Shown here piece after piece: positions 53,386-61,551 of a stretch of DNA of 62,435 nucleotides. Source of the DNA: CAYQCE01 sp964415885 (GTDB lineage Bacteria > Zixibacteria > MSB-5A5 > JAABVY01 > JAHJOQ01); the NCBI GenBank assembly GCA_964415885.1, contig CAYQCE010000017.1, positions 1 through 62,435 of the forward strand, written 5' to 3'. The notes beneath the pieces are model-generated. The model did not search any database, was not told the origin of the DNA, and saw only the letters and a list, made by a program, of their open reading frames with translations. The translations under genes and the position numbers were made by a program. The first letter of the stretch is position 1, and each line of letters starts with the position of its first letter.

Positions 53386-54125
53386 GTGGATGGTGCTCGT
53401 CTGGTTCGTTGTGGCGGCATCCGAAGACGCCGCGATAAATTCAATTCGCGGAAGATTCAGAGAGTCCTTTTCGTACGGCATGACAAGCTGGAGGACATAC
53501 TCAAGCAATCTTCCGCATGCGAGAACGCAAATATGACGCGATTGCTGATATGATGTTCGGTGAGTCGGTGACAGCGACCATCCTTCTGGATCTCATCGGG
53601 TCGGGTGCCTTCAAGCTCGGCGTGGGAAAGGATCGTCCAAGGCAATTTTTTGACGCCACAGCGTCAGGCGAAGATGTCGAAGGGGCGTATATCATTCGCA
53701 CGATGGCTTCGCTCATGAAGCTGTTCGGAACGGAATACCCGGATGCGGCTGTGATACTGTCTGCTGCTCCGAATGCGCGTGCAAAGATGGAGGCGGTAAT
53801 GCGGGTGCACTCAGAAAAAGTGTATAAGGTGCCGGAAGGCTGCAGCATACGAGAGAATGCCGGGCTTCTAAAACATCTCGACTTCCTTCTCACGCCCGAT
53901 ACGTCGATCGGTAATATAGCAAGCTGTGTCGATCTTCCGAGTCTGCCGATGTATCCGGGTAATATGGAGAATTTTGAGGTCTGGCGACCCTTCGATCCGT
54001 ATGTGCGCGCAATTAACTCGCCGGACTTTTGCAGTACAGATTGTCTCCGAGCCGAACCCGTATTCAAGACATTCCGCGGGCTCATTGAAGATCAGCAGAG
54101 GGAGCCTGTGTCGACTCGTGGATAA
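53386..54125 (+). pseudogene. Decayed glycosyltransferase family 9 (heptosyltransferase) gene
   Basis: A GTG at 53386 opens a frame with a typical GT9 start (basic leader, then RVLFVRHDKLED) that stops after 55 codons at the TGA near 53551. The middle and C-terminal GT9 parts continue in another frame from 53484 to 54125. They show RERKYDAIADMM, YPDAAVIL, and the donor-site LLTPDTSIGNIAS...LPMYPGN.....WRPF. Relative to a full-length enzyme of about 350 residues, two internal blocks of roughly 60 residues seem lost. One deletion shifts the frame and the other is in frame. The second part alone (202 residues from ATG 53517) might still be made, but it lacks the acceptor domain. An assembly collapse is the alternative. 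Confidence 0.65.
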
Positions 54126-54858
54126 TGTCACAATTGTCATAATGGCGCGAAACGAGGAGCACAACATCGCGAGGTGCATCCTGAGCGCGCGGGAACTCGG
54201 CAAGGTGATCGTTGCGGATACGGGATCGTCCGATAGAACGATCGAGATTGCAGAGTCTCTTGGCGCCGAGACACATTCGATCGAGTTTGAGGGTTACGGC
54301 AAGTCGAAGCGTAAGGCATGCAGCTTCGCAGACTCGGAGTTTATATTGAACCTCGACGCTGATGAGGTGCTCAGTCCTGCATTGCGTGCGGAGATAGAGA
54401 CGGTCGTCAATAGCGCAGGCGATCGCGACGTGTACGCACTTCCGAGACTGACGAATTTCTGCGGTAGCTGGGTATTTCATTCCGGGTGGTATCCGGAGTA
54501 TGTCAAGAGGCTGTTTCGGGCGGCTCGTGCGAAGTTCAGCGAGGATGTGATACACGAGCACCTTGAATACGAGGGGGAATCGGAACGGTTATCCGGGGCG
54601 TTACTCCACTACAGCTATCCGGACATGACAGCCTTTGTAAGAAAGATGGTTACGTACGCGAAGCTTGGCGCAAAGAAATACCGCGATGCGGGAGGAAAGG
54701 CTCCAATCGCAAGGCTCTTGCTAAGCCCGCCTGTGAGGTTCCTGAAGAAACTCGTTCTTGATCGAGGCTTTCTCGATGGCTACATTGGACTATGGATCGC
54801 CGTGCTCTCGGCGGTGGGGCAATTCTGGAAGTACTGGTGTGTGTTGAGGAGATCATAG
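54118..54858 (+). CDS. Glycosyltransferase family 2, LPS core type
   Basis: The 246-residue GT-A enzyme has the GT2 start VTIVIMARNEEHNIARCI, VADTGSSDRT near residue 38, FILNLDADEVLS (the DxD metal site) near 78, and an HEHLEY motif near 145. This order matches the WaaE/KdtX group that adds glucose to the inner core of lipopolysaccharide. A C-terminal amphipathic helix near 205-230 (FLDGYIGLWIAVLS) could bind the membrane. The start is GTG 54118, overlapping the decayed GT9 frame by eight bases. It ends one base before the GT4 gene. Confidence 0.88.
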   Translation: MDNVTIVIMARNEEHNIARCILSARELGKVIVADTGSSDRTIEIAESLGAETHSIEFEGYGKSKRKACSFADSEFILNLDADEVLSPALRAEIETVVNSAGDRDVYALPRLTNFCGSWVFHSGWYPEYVKRLFRAARAKFSEDVIHEHLEYEGESERLSGALLHYSYPDMTAFVRKMVTYAKLGAKKYRDAGGKAPIARLLLSPPVRFLKKLVLDRGFLDGYIGLWIAVLSAVGQFWKYWCVLRRS

Positions 54859-54859
54859 C

Positions 54860-55957
54860 TTGAGCGGCATACTCCATATCGATTTCGGCAAGACATTCCG
54901 CGGCGGACAAAGGCAGTGCTACAACCTGATCCGCTATCTCAAGCAGGGTGGGATCGATTCGGGATGTGTCGTGACCGCCGACGGTGATCTCGAGGGCAGA
55001 CTCGAGGAGCTGAACGTGCCGACTTATCCGGTTAGCTACTCGGGGTTCGACATCGTCGCGGAAGCAACCCGTCTCAAGCGCGTTTGCAGCGAAATGGGAT
55101 ATGTCATCGCCCACGCCCACGACTCGCACGGACACAATCTCGCGTTGACTCTGAAGTTCATCAACCCCGCGATTCGTGTGGTAGTGACTCGGCGAGTGAT
55201 CAGCGGCAAAGACAAGGTCTTTCTCTCTCGCTGGAAGTATGCAACGCGCAGCATCGATCTGATTATCGCGGTTTCCAGCCGGGTGAAAGATGAGCTGATC
55301 CGATGGGGTGTCAGCGATTCACGGATCGCGCATATTCCGAGCGGAATTGACACGAAGTACTTCCGCAAAATGGAGACAGGAGCATTCAAACAGCATTATG
55401 GCATTCCGGACAGGAAGCACTATATCGGGACCGCGTGCGCGCTCGACGAGAATAAGGACGTCGAGACTCTTTTGAACTCGGTGGCGAAACTATCGTACAA
55501 ACAAAAGGACTTCATTCTGTTGATTGCGGGCAAGGGAGACCGTCTCGATGAATACAAGCGTCTCGCCAGGTTCATCGAGATCGAAGAGTATGTCAGGTTT
55601 TTGGGTGGGGTCGATGAGATGCCGCAATTCTACAGTCTGCTCGATCTGTACGTGCTCTCGTCTCGCTCGGAAGGCCTCGGTACATCGCTGCTTGAGGCGG
55701 GGGCGTGCGGCTGTCCCGTGGTATCGAGCAGAAGCGGGGGGCCAGAGGAATATATACGTCACGGCGAGAACGGCTTCCTGTTCGATATCGAAGATGATGA
55801 GGCCTTGTTGGGGATTATGTGGAAACTCCTGACGGATGATGCGCTTCGAAATGAAACCGCCGGCAACTTCAAGAAAACAGTCGAGCGATTCGACATAGAG
55901 AATGTGAGCTCTGAGGTTGCCAGGCAGTACAGGCGTCTCGCCGTTATGGCCGGGTGA
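54860..55957 (+). CDS. Glycosyltransferase family 4
   Basis: This 365-residue GT-B enzyme has FRGGQRQCYNLIRYL (residues about 12-26) in the acceptor domain. The donor domain has GTACALDENKDVETLL near 195, LIAGKGDRLDEY near 220, and the SRSEGLGTSLLEAGACG (EX7E) motif near 275. It would add a hexose or heptose to a core oligosaccharide or related lipid in the cytosol. The TTG start lies one base after the GT2 stop. Together with msbA and GT2 it forms an LPS-type region. The rel gene starts nine bases after its stop. Confidence 0.9.
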   Translation: MSGILHIDFGKTFRGGQRQCYNLIRYLKQGGIDSGCVVTADGDLEGRLEELNVPTYPVSYSGFDIVAEATRLKRVCSEMGYVIAHAHDSHGHNLALTLKFINPAIRVVVTRRVISGKDKVFLSRWKYATRSIDLIIAVSSRVKDELIRWGVSDSRIAHIPSGIDTKYFRKMETGAFKQHYGIPDRKHYIGTACALDENKDVETLLNSVAKLSYKQKDFILLIAGKGDRLDEYKRLARFIEIEEYVRFLGGVDEMPQFYSLLDLYVLSSRSEGLGTSLLEAGACGCPVVSSRSGGPEEYIRHGENGFLFDIEDDEALLGIMWKLLTDDALRNETAGNFKKTVERFDIENVSSEVARQYRRLAVMAG

Positions 55958-55965
55958 TATAGGCA

Positions 55966-58146
55966 ATGATGAATCGATCCGTAAAAACGAGAGATATAAA
56001 AGGCCTGATGAATCTCGCCGAATTCGTGATCCAGGTCGAGGCGTACAACTCGAACATAAACATTGCGCTGATCCGAAAGGCGTATGAGTTCGCGGATAAG
56101 GCTCATAAGGATCAGAAGCGGCTGTCCGGCGATCCGTTTTTCCTCCACTCGGTTCAGACAGCATTGATACTCGCAGAGCAGCATCTCGATTCTACAACGA
56201 TTGCTGCCGGACTTCTGCACGACGTTGTCGAGGACACGGATGTCACCATCAAGGATATAAGTCGAGAATTCGGTGAGGAGATTGCCGAACTCGTGGAGGG
56301 AGTTACGAAGATCTCCGAATACCGCGCACAGTCTGTGATTGAGGCGCAGGCGGAGAATTTCCGAAAGATGCTCCTGTCGATGGCGCATGATATCCGCGTT
56401 ATCCTGATAAAGCTCGCCGACCGCTTGCACAATATGCGTACGCTCGAGCACGTACCGGAAGAGAAGCGGAGGGTGATCGCTGAGGAGACATACGAGGTGT
56501 ATGCACCGCTTGCCAATCGATTCGGTATGGCTCGAATCAAGTGGGAGCTCGAGGATCTGGCGCTGAAGCATCTCAACCCGGAGAGATACGACTACATTGC
56601 AAGTAAGACTGCGGAGACCCAGGATGAGCGCGAGGAGTACGTCGCGCAAATCATCGCGCCTATCCGGAAGGCACTCGACAATGTTGGTATTAGCGCGCGG
56701 ATTCATGGCCGTCCGAAATCCATCAACTCGATTTCGCAGAAAATGGAAGAGAAGCAGATCGATTTCGAGCAGATATTCGATCTCTTCGCGATCAGGATCA
56801 TCGTCGAAGACGTTGGCGATTGTTATGCCGCCCTGGGACAGGTCCATCAAGTCTATCGTCCCACCGGAATCGGTTTCGATGATTACATCGCCAATCCCAA
56901 GGCTAACGGCTATCAGTCACTTCATACGAATATCGTTGGTCCGCGAGGCCGTGTCGTGGAGGTTCAAATCCGTACCCAGCAAATGAATCGAACCGCAGAA
57001 TATGGTATCTCCGGCCACTGGCTTTACAAGGAAGGGAAAGATGCCCCCGGTCCCGCGGACAAGCAGTACAGTTGGCTTCGCGAGGTGCTCGACTGGCAGA
57101 AGGATATGACGAATCCTGCCGAGTTTCTCGAGTACTTGAAGATCGATCTGTTCCGCGATGAAGTATTCGTGTTTACGCCCGACGGTGAGCTCAAGCACTT
57201 ACCCGCAGGCTCGACTCCGCTCGATTTCGCGTTCGCTGTGCACACGGATGTCGGACTGCGATGTAGGGGTGCGAAAGTTAACGGCAGGCTCGTACCGCTC
57301 ACGACCAGGCTGAGCAGTGGCGATGAAGTTGAGATTCTGACAGCCTCGAATCAAGAACCGAGTCAAGACTGGATCAAGCTCGTGCACACGTCCCGTGCGC
57401 GCTCGAAGATCCGGCGGTATCTCAAGCAGAAGGGGTTTGAGCAGTCGGTTGACATCGGCAAGGACATGCTCGAGAAGACCTGGCGCAAACAGAACCTGAA
57501 GTTCCCCGAACAGGACAAGCTTCTGGACGCCGCGCAGGCCCTGTCATATACGTCGATAGAGAATATGTATGCCGCCGTGGGCAGGGGAGATGTCTCGATT
57601 GCGAGCGTGATGTCGAAATTGTTCCCCTCCATCGAAAAGGCGCCGAAGGAATCTATGGTCAAACGGTTCCTCGACAGGGCTCGTAAGGCAAAGGGAATCC
57701 GTATCAATGATGTCGACTCGCTCATGTTCCGGTTCGCTAAGTGTTGTCAGCCGGTGCCGGGTGAGAAGATAATCGGGTTCGTGACTCGCGGTCGTGGGAT
57801 ATCTATACACAGGATCGATTGCGAAGTTGCGTTGAAGCTCTCGGAAGACAGTGAGCGTATGGTCGACGTGCAGTGGGATGTCGATTCCGACGACTCGTTC
57901 CTCGTAAGGATTGAGGTTGTCGTTGACGACCGCAAGAACATGCTGCGTGATATTCTCGACTCGATTGCGACGGAAGATTTGAACATCCGTGACGCCGAAA
58001 TGAAGTCCCATGAGGGCACAGCTCAGGGGAGTCTCGTGATAGAAATCCGAAACCTTAACCAGCTCCAGCGGGTTATGTCAAAAATATCGAAAACACCGGG
58101 CGTGATGTCCGTTTGGCGTTCACAGGGTGGGAAAGAGGCCGAATAG
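55966..58146 (+). CDS. rel: Bifunctional (p)ppGpp synthetase/hydrolase (Rel/SpoT)
   Basis: The 726-residue long RelA/SpoT homologue sets the stringent alarmone level. The HD hydrolase domain is complete (HSVQTALIL, LLHDVVEDTD near 85, KLADRLHNMRTL near 145). The synthetase domain has SINSISQKMEEKQ near 250 and YQSLHTNIVGPRG near 310. TGS (DEVFVFTPDGELKHLP) lies near 400, a zinc-finger/CC region with CCQPVPGE near 590, and ACT at 640-726. Both catalytic halves look intact, so it is probably the only long enzyme. Start ATG 55966 or 55969. The TPR gene starts on its last base. Confidence 0.95.
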   Translation: MMNRSVKTRDIKGLMNLAEFVIQVEAYNSNINIALIRKAYEFADKAHKDQKRLSGDPFFLHSVQTALILAEQHLDSTTIAAGLLHDVVEDTDVTIKDISREFGEEIAELVEGVTKISEYRAQSVIEAQAENFRKMLLSMAHDIRVILIKLADRLHNMRTLEHVPEEKRRVIAEETYEVYAPLANRFGMARIKWELEDLALKHLNPERYDYIASKTAETQDEREEYVAQIIAPIRKALDNVGISARIHGRPKSINSISQKMEEKQIDFEQIFDLFAIRIIVEDVGDCYAALGQVHQVYRPTGIGFDDYIANPKANGYQSLHTNIVGPRGRVVEVQIRTQQMNRTAEYGISGHWLYKEGKDAPGPADKQYSWLREVLDWQKDMTNPAEFLEYLKIDLFRDEVFVFTPDGELKHLPAGSTPLDFAFAVHTDVGLRCRGAKVNGRLVPLTTRLSSGDEVEILTASNQEPSQDWIKLVHTSRARSKIRRYLKQKGFEQSVDIGKDMLEKTWRKQNLKFPEQDKLLDAAQALSYTSIENMYAAVGRGDVSIASVMSKLFPSIEKAPKESMVKRFLDRARKAKGIRINDVDSLMFRFAKCCQPVPGEKIIGFVTRGRGISIHRIDCEVALKLSEDSERMVDVQWDVDSDDSFLVRIEVVVDDRKNMLRDILDSIATEDLNIRDAEMKSHEGTAQGSLVIEIRNLNQLQRVMSKISKTPGVMSVWRSQGGKEAE

Positions 58147-58712
58147 TGGCAGACAGCAACCATGATATAGATCCGCAGAAGGAACTCGCGAAGAAGAGTC
58201 TGCTTCGGCGTGACTCAATAATACTCGTTTCGGTGCTGGCTCTCGTGGGGATAGGATACGCAGCCCTCGATCTGGCAAGTGATCGCAGGGCTGGAATGCC
58301 GGCTGGGCATACTGGGATGGCGGACTTGACCGAGATGACCCTCAATCAACTGGTGAGACAGGGGAATCAGTTGATGGATGCCGGAAGGTATGAGCCTGCC
58401 GTGATGCACTATACACTGGCCCTGCAGCGGGATCCTTCGCTCGTCGACGTGCGCGTGGACAGAGGCGCGTGCTATTATGCTCTGGAACAGTATGACAAGG
58501 CCATCTCCGACTTCGAAGAAGGTATCGAGCGCGAACCCGATCACGCAATCGCACACTTCAACATGGGGATCACGTATCATTCTATAGGTGAGGACTCACT
58601 CATGGTTGAGTATTGGAGAAGATTCCTCGAGCTCAGCCCGGAAGGTGATCTCTCGGAGCGAGTTCGTGACGCGATAGAGGAATTCATCGGGACATCGGAG
58701 GACGATACCTGA
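58146..58712 (+). CDS. TPR protein with N-terminal membrane anchor
   Basis: This 188-residue protein has a charged cytosolic start, one membrane helix (residues about 22-40, IILVSVLALVGIGYAALDL), and then at least three TPR units (LVRQGNQLMDAGRYEPAVMHY, then ACYYALEQYDKAISDF, then AHFNMGITYHSIGED). These form a superhelical binding surface, probably in the periplasm. Partner is unknown. The GTG start shares a base with the stop of rel (TAGTG), suggesting translational coupling. A role next to the stringent response is not implied by its domains. Confidence 0.75.
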   Translation: MADSNHDIDPQKELAKKSLLRRDSIILVSVLALVGIGYAALDLASDRRAGMPAGHTGMADLTEMTLNQLVRQGNQLMDAGRYEPAVMHYTLALQRDPSLVDVRVDRGACYYALEQYDKAISDFEEGIEREPDHAIAHFNMGITYHSIGEDSLMVEYWRRFLELSPEGDLSERVRDAIEEFIGTSEDDT

Positions 58713-58750
58713 AGAATTCGGAGTTCAGGTGCGAAGGGGGATCGAACAGA

Positions 58751-59518
58751 GTGCGCGCTACTTTCCTCAACACAATTGGCGAGTCAGTCCAAACACTCGC
58801 ATCTGATTTGATTCGATTCGTTTACCCGCCCGAATGCCTGGTTTGCGAGGAGATCATCTCTGGAGACGGCCCATACTACTGCGAGAAGTGTCATAGTTCG
58901 GCGACACACCTCCCGAGGCCTCTTTGTTTTGCGTGCAAGGCGGAGATTGACGACATAAGGCGTGGATGCCCGAATTGCAGGACCTACAACCCATCGCCGA
59001 TTTCGCTCCTTTGGGCAGTCGGCATATTCGATGAGTTTCATAGACCTATCGTTCACGGTATCAAGTACTCCGGTCTCGACCCGCTCGGAATAGAGATGGG
59101 CGAGATTCTCGCTATAGATCGTATGGGAGTCACGGATCACCTTCCCGAGATCGACGTCGTAATCCCCATTCCGCTGCACTGGAGCCGTGCAATATCACGC
59201 GGGTTCAATCAGAGCGAGATTGTCGCGCGGCCTATAGCGGAACACCTTGGGGCAAGTTTCGAATGCGATGTGCTCATGCGGGTGCGTCGCACTTCCGATC
59301 AGACCGGTCTGAACGCCGCTCAGCGCCGTGAGAACATGCGAAAGGCGTTCGAGATCGTAGAGCCGGATGCAGTTCATTCGAAGCGAGTGCTTCTCGTGGA
59401 TGATGTCACCACGACCGGCGCGACACTGGAGGAGGCCGCGACGGAACTCCGCCTCGGCGGCTGCAGAAACGTCTATGCGGCCGTAATCGCGGTGGCAACC
59501 GTGGAGGTGCATGTCTGA
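58751..59518 (+). CDS. ComF-family phosphoribosyltransferase-like protein
   Basis: The 255-residue protein has an N-terminal zinc-ribbon region with CLVC, YYCEKC, CFAC and GCPNC pairs (residues about 28-80). A type I phosphoribosyltransferase fold follows, with the PRPP loop VLLVDDVTTTGATLEEA near 213. ComF/GntX proteins aid DNA uptake in competent bacteria, but many non-competent species keep them and the reaction is unknown. GTG start with AAGGGGGA upstream. The Smr gene overlaps its stop by one base (TGATG). Confidence 0.88.
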   Translation: MRATFLNTIGESVQTLASDLIRFVYPPECLVCEEIISGDGPYYCEKCHSSATHLPRPLCFACKAEIDDIRRGCPNCRTYNPSPISLLWAVGIFDEFHRPIVHGIKYSGLDPLGIEMGEILAIDRMGVTDHLPEIDVVIPIPLHWSRAISRGFNQSEIVARPIAEHLGASFECDVLMRVRRTSDQTGLNAAQRRENMRKAFEIVEPDAVHSKRVLLVDDVTTTGATLEEAATELRLGGCRNVYAAVIAVATVEVHV

Positions 59519-59805
59519 TGTCGGATCTGAATGATGATTCGGTAGAATACCCCATCGATGGCACGCTCGATTTGCATACGTTCCACCCGAGGGATGTTAA
59601 GCAGCTTGTGCCGGATTATATTGAAGAGTGCCTGAAGCGCAATATCACGCAGCTCCGGATCGTTCACGGCAAAGGCACGGGTACTCTCCGTCGGATGGTC
59701 CACTCGATACTCGATTCCCATCCGGCTGTCGAGTCCTATCGGCACGAGAGCGGCTCCGGCGGTTCCTGGGGCGCGACGGTCGTCGATTTGAGGATGCCCG
59801 AATAG
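59518..59805 (+). CDS. Smr-domain protein
   Basis: This 95-residue protein is almost entirely a Smr (small MutS-related) domain: TLDLHTFHPRDVKQLV (residues about 16-31), the IVHGKGTGTLRRMV core near 48-61 and GGSWGATVVDL at the end. Smr domains nick DNA or RNA or bind them. The HGKGTG motif that carries activity is intact. Usually it is fused to MutS2; here it stands alone. The ATG overlaps the comF stop, so co-translation is likely. Target unknown. Confidence 0.88.
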   Translation: MSDLNDDSVEYPIDGTLDLHTFHPRDVKQLVPDYIEECLKRNITQLRIVHGKGTGTLRRMVHSILDSHPAVESYRHESGSGGSWGATVVDLRMPE

Positions 59806-59826
59806 CGCGCTGTAATCTGCTTTTTG

Positions 59827-59855
59827 TTGACTGTGCGAGCCCCCAAGGCTACCTA
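59827..59855 (+). promoter_or_regulatory. Predicted leaderless promoter of the lipoprotein gene
   Basis: TTGACT (59827-59832) and TACCTA (59850-59855) are 17 bases apart; the ATG at 59862 follows 6 bases after the -10 box, with no ribosome site. Confidence 0.5.
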
Positions 59856-59861
59856 ATTTGC

Positions 59862-60554
59862 ATGAAATCCTGTACCAGACCTGTCACGATTCTGCTCGCT
59901 TTCATTCCGATTGTCATGTCGGTGCTCGCCGTAAGTTGCGTTATGCGCCCGCCCGTCGACCACAGTAAAATGAACCTCGTAACCTGCAAGTACACTTTTT
60001 CGAGCACCGAACGGGAGGACGCCGATCGTATCGCGAGAGTGGTTGAAAGATATCGACTCGATGACTACCCGTTCTATATGGAAGTCGGTATTGATTCGAT
60101 ATACTGCGAATTCACGCTCGGTAACCTTGAGGAGATCGACCTCATGCACGGAGAACTGAAACTCCTGCCGAGGTTTCGGAACTCCGCTGATCGCTACCGA
60201 TCCGGTGGAACGCTTATCTTCGCCGAACAGAGTCCCACACTCGCGGTTCAATACCGGGCTGTGCAACTGGAGGGCGGGCTACAGATGACATTGAGGATCT
60301 CGATAACGCCCGGAGCACGGCTCTTCTATGCTGCGGACGGAGATTTTGAGACCGAGGTTGATGACATTCACATCGATGAGAATGGCACAGTGAGAATGCC
60401 GATCGCAGTGCGGGAAGGGCAGAGATACATCTACGGCAGGACCGTCCTCGGGGATGTTATGAAATGCATCAGAATCTATATCTTCACCGGCGAGACCGAG
60501 GAGATAAGCCTCAGCGAATACAAAAGCCGAGTGCGAATCGATCCGGAAATGTAG
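59862..60554 (+). CDS. Lipoprotein of unknown function
   Basis: The 230-residue protein has a hydrophobic N-terminus (VTILLAFIPIVMSVLAVSC) with a probable lipobox cysteine at about residue 26. The mature part mixes helix and strands: REDADRIARVVERYR, then YPFYMEVGIDSIYCEF, and a final beta-rich half (ISITPGARLFYA, GTVRMPIAVREGQRY). I do not recognise a family. The reading frame extends to 59628, but that part overlaps the Smr gene in another frame. A promoter lies directly ahead of ATG 59862. It is convergent with the small minus-strand gene that follows. Confidence 0.7.
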   Translation: MKSCTRPVTILLAFIPIVMSVLAVSCVMRPPVDHSKMNLVTCKYTFSSTEREDADRIARVVERYRLDDYPFYMEVGIDSIYCEFTLGNLEEIDLMHGELKLLPRFRNSADRYRSGGTLIFAEQSPTLAVQYRAVQLEGGLQMTLRISITPGARLFYAADGDFETEVDDIHIDENGTVRMPIAVREGQRYIYGRTVLGDVMKCIRIYIFTGETEEISLSEYKSRVRIDPEM

Positions 60555-60577
60555 CTCACACTTTCAAGGGCCTGTCT

Positions 60578-60781
60578 TCAAGCCCGAATATCCAGAATCG
60601 AATCGTGCATCTCATGCGCCGTCTTGAGTGCGGAGACATTGAAGCTGACTCCGTGCTTCGCTATCAGCATCCCGACCATATCACGGGGAACATCGGCTTC
60701 CTCGATATTCTGCAGGTTTCTGGCGTGCTGTTCCATCTTGAAAATGTAATTGTGGATTCCCTGAATTGAGTTTATATACAT
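60578..60781 (-). CDS. Mini flagellar basal-body rod-like protein
   Basis: This 67-residue protein joins two signatures of the flagellar rod/hook family. The N-terminal MYINSIQGIHNYIFKMEQHARNL piece (about residues 1-23, quoted in part elsewhere) resembles the I..GI......M...A.N.AN start of FlgB/FlgC/FlgG. The C-terminal DMVGMLIAKHGVSFNVSALK and MHDSILDI resemble the D.V..M....A.F..N...i.....M...LLDI end. The normal middle of 60-200 residues is lacking. GAGGAGG four bases before the ATG makes it a real gene. A sigma28-like promoter lies 20 bases upstream. No other flagellar gene is in the window. Confidence 0.7.
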   Translation of the reverse strand: MYINSIQGIHNYIFKMEQHARNLQNIEEADVPRDMVGMLIAKHGVSFNVSALKTAHEMHDSILDIRA

Positions 60782-60800
60782 AGTGCCTCCTCAGTATGGA

Positions 60801-60828
60801 TTATCGGAATCGAGAGCGGTCGATCTTA
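60801..60828 (-). promoter_or_regulatory. Sigma28-like (flagellar) promoter
   Basis: On the minus strand TAAG (60828-60825) is followed after 16 bases by TCCGATAA (60808-60801). The FliA consensus is TAAA, 15 bases, GCCGATAA. Transcription would begin a few bases before the strong ribosome site of the mini rod-like gene. Confidence 0.4.
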
Positions 60829-60962
60829 GCGGATGAGAATCCGTGCTGAGAATTGCTCAAAATATGGAACGAACGCTCTGTCTCGCGGTAGTAATGCTAA
60901 GCCATTGGAATATTTGAGATTACGTATTAGAGCCAGCAAGTCGTCCGGCGGGAGGAGTTTCG

Positions 60963-61391
60963 TTGAAGATCAGGTCATGGGGAATCGCGCAGGTGTATGC
61001 ATATGTCGTCTGTCTCGCGGCAACGATAGCATTCACAGTGCTAACGATCGATGGCCTGTTCGGCATCGCGCGGATCGCCGCGCCTGAATACACTATGGAG
61101 CGGTACGAGTTCGAGCAGTACCGAAGAGCTGTGCGTGCAGCGATCGAGCAGGATAGCGGCGAATCGAGTGTTGTCAGGGACTCGGTGCGGAAGCCGGCCG
61201 ATCCGCTGTCGAGCTATCGATCACCTGATATGATGATGATGCCCACTCCGGATGATCTGGTGCAGGCGCAGACGCGACACGGTTTCAGGTCGCTAATTAA
61301 GATGTTGACAGGGTGGATAGTCTGCGTGCCGATCTTCGTGTTGCACTTTCGATGGGGGAACCGTCTCGGCCGGGAGGATACCAACGGGTGA
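60963..61391 (+). CDS. Two-helix membrane protein of unknown function
   Basis: The 142-residue protein has a membrane helix at residues about 10-30 (YAYVVCLAATIAFTVLTI). A polar loop of about 75 residues follows with an M-rich stretch (PDMMMMPTPDD), then a second helix near 112-130 (LTGWIVCVPIFVLHF) and a short basic end. The two helices suit a loop facing the periplasm. The pattern is like DUF5671-type small membrane proteins, but I cannot name a family. TTG start with GGAGG seven bases upstream. It lies alone between the divergent mini rod-like gene and the EF-G-like gene. Confidence 0.7.
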   Translation: MKIRSWGIAQVYAYVVCLAATIAFTVLTIDGLFGIARIAAPEYTMERYEFEQYRRAVRAAIEQDSGESSVVRDSVRKPADPLSSYRSPDMMMMPTPDDLVQAQTRHGFRSLIKMLTGWIVCVPIFVLHFRWGNRLGREDTNG

Positions 61392-61463
61392 AGACATTGT
61401 TCGCTGAGGTCTGCCTGGAGTTCAATTCCGGATGCGAATGACCGGAATGGCCATAGAATCGGG

Positions 61464-61492
61464 TTGACAGGTGCACAATTCCAAAATATATT
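61464..61492 (+). promoter_or_regulatory. Predicted promoter of the EF-G-like gene
   Basis: TTGACA (61464-61469) and TATATT (61487-61492) are 17 bases apart, one of the best matches here. The leader would be about 50 bases. Confidence 0.7.
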
Positions 61493-61551
61493 CGGTACTT
61501 TGCTCTGAGCGGAAAAATCTTTTGAACTAAGCATATTGAGGAGTTGATTGG

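Noticed and set aside
61425..61448. Inverted repeat ATTCCGG / CCGGAAT before the EF-G-like gene as a terminator
   Set aside because: Ten-base loop and no T-run; only a weak structure.
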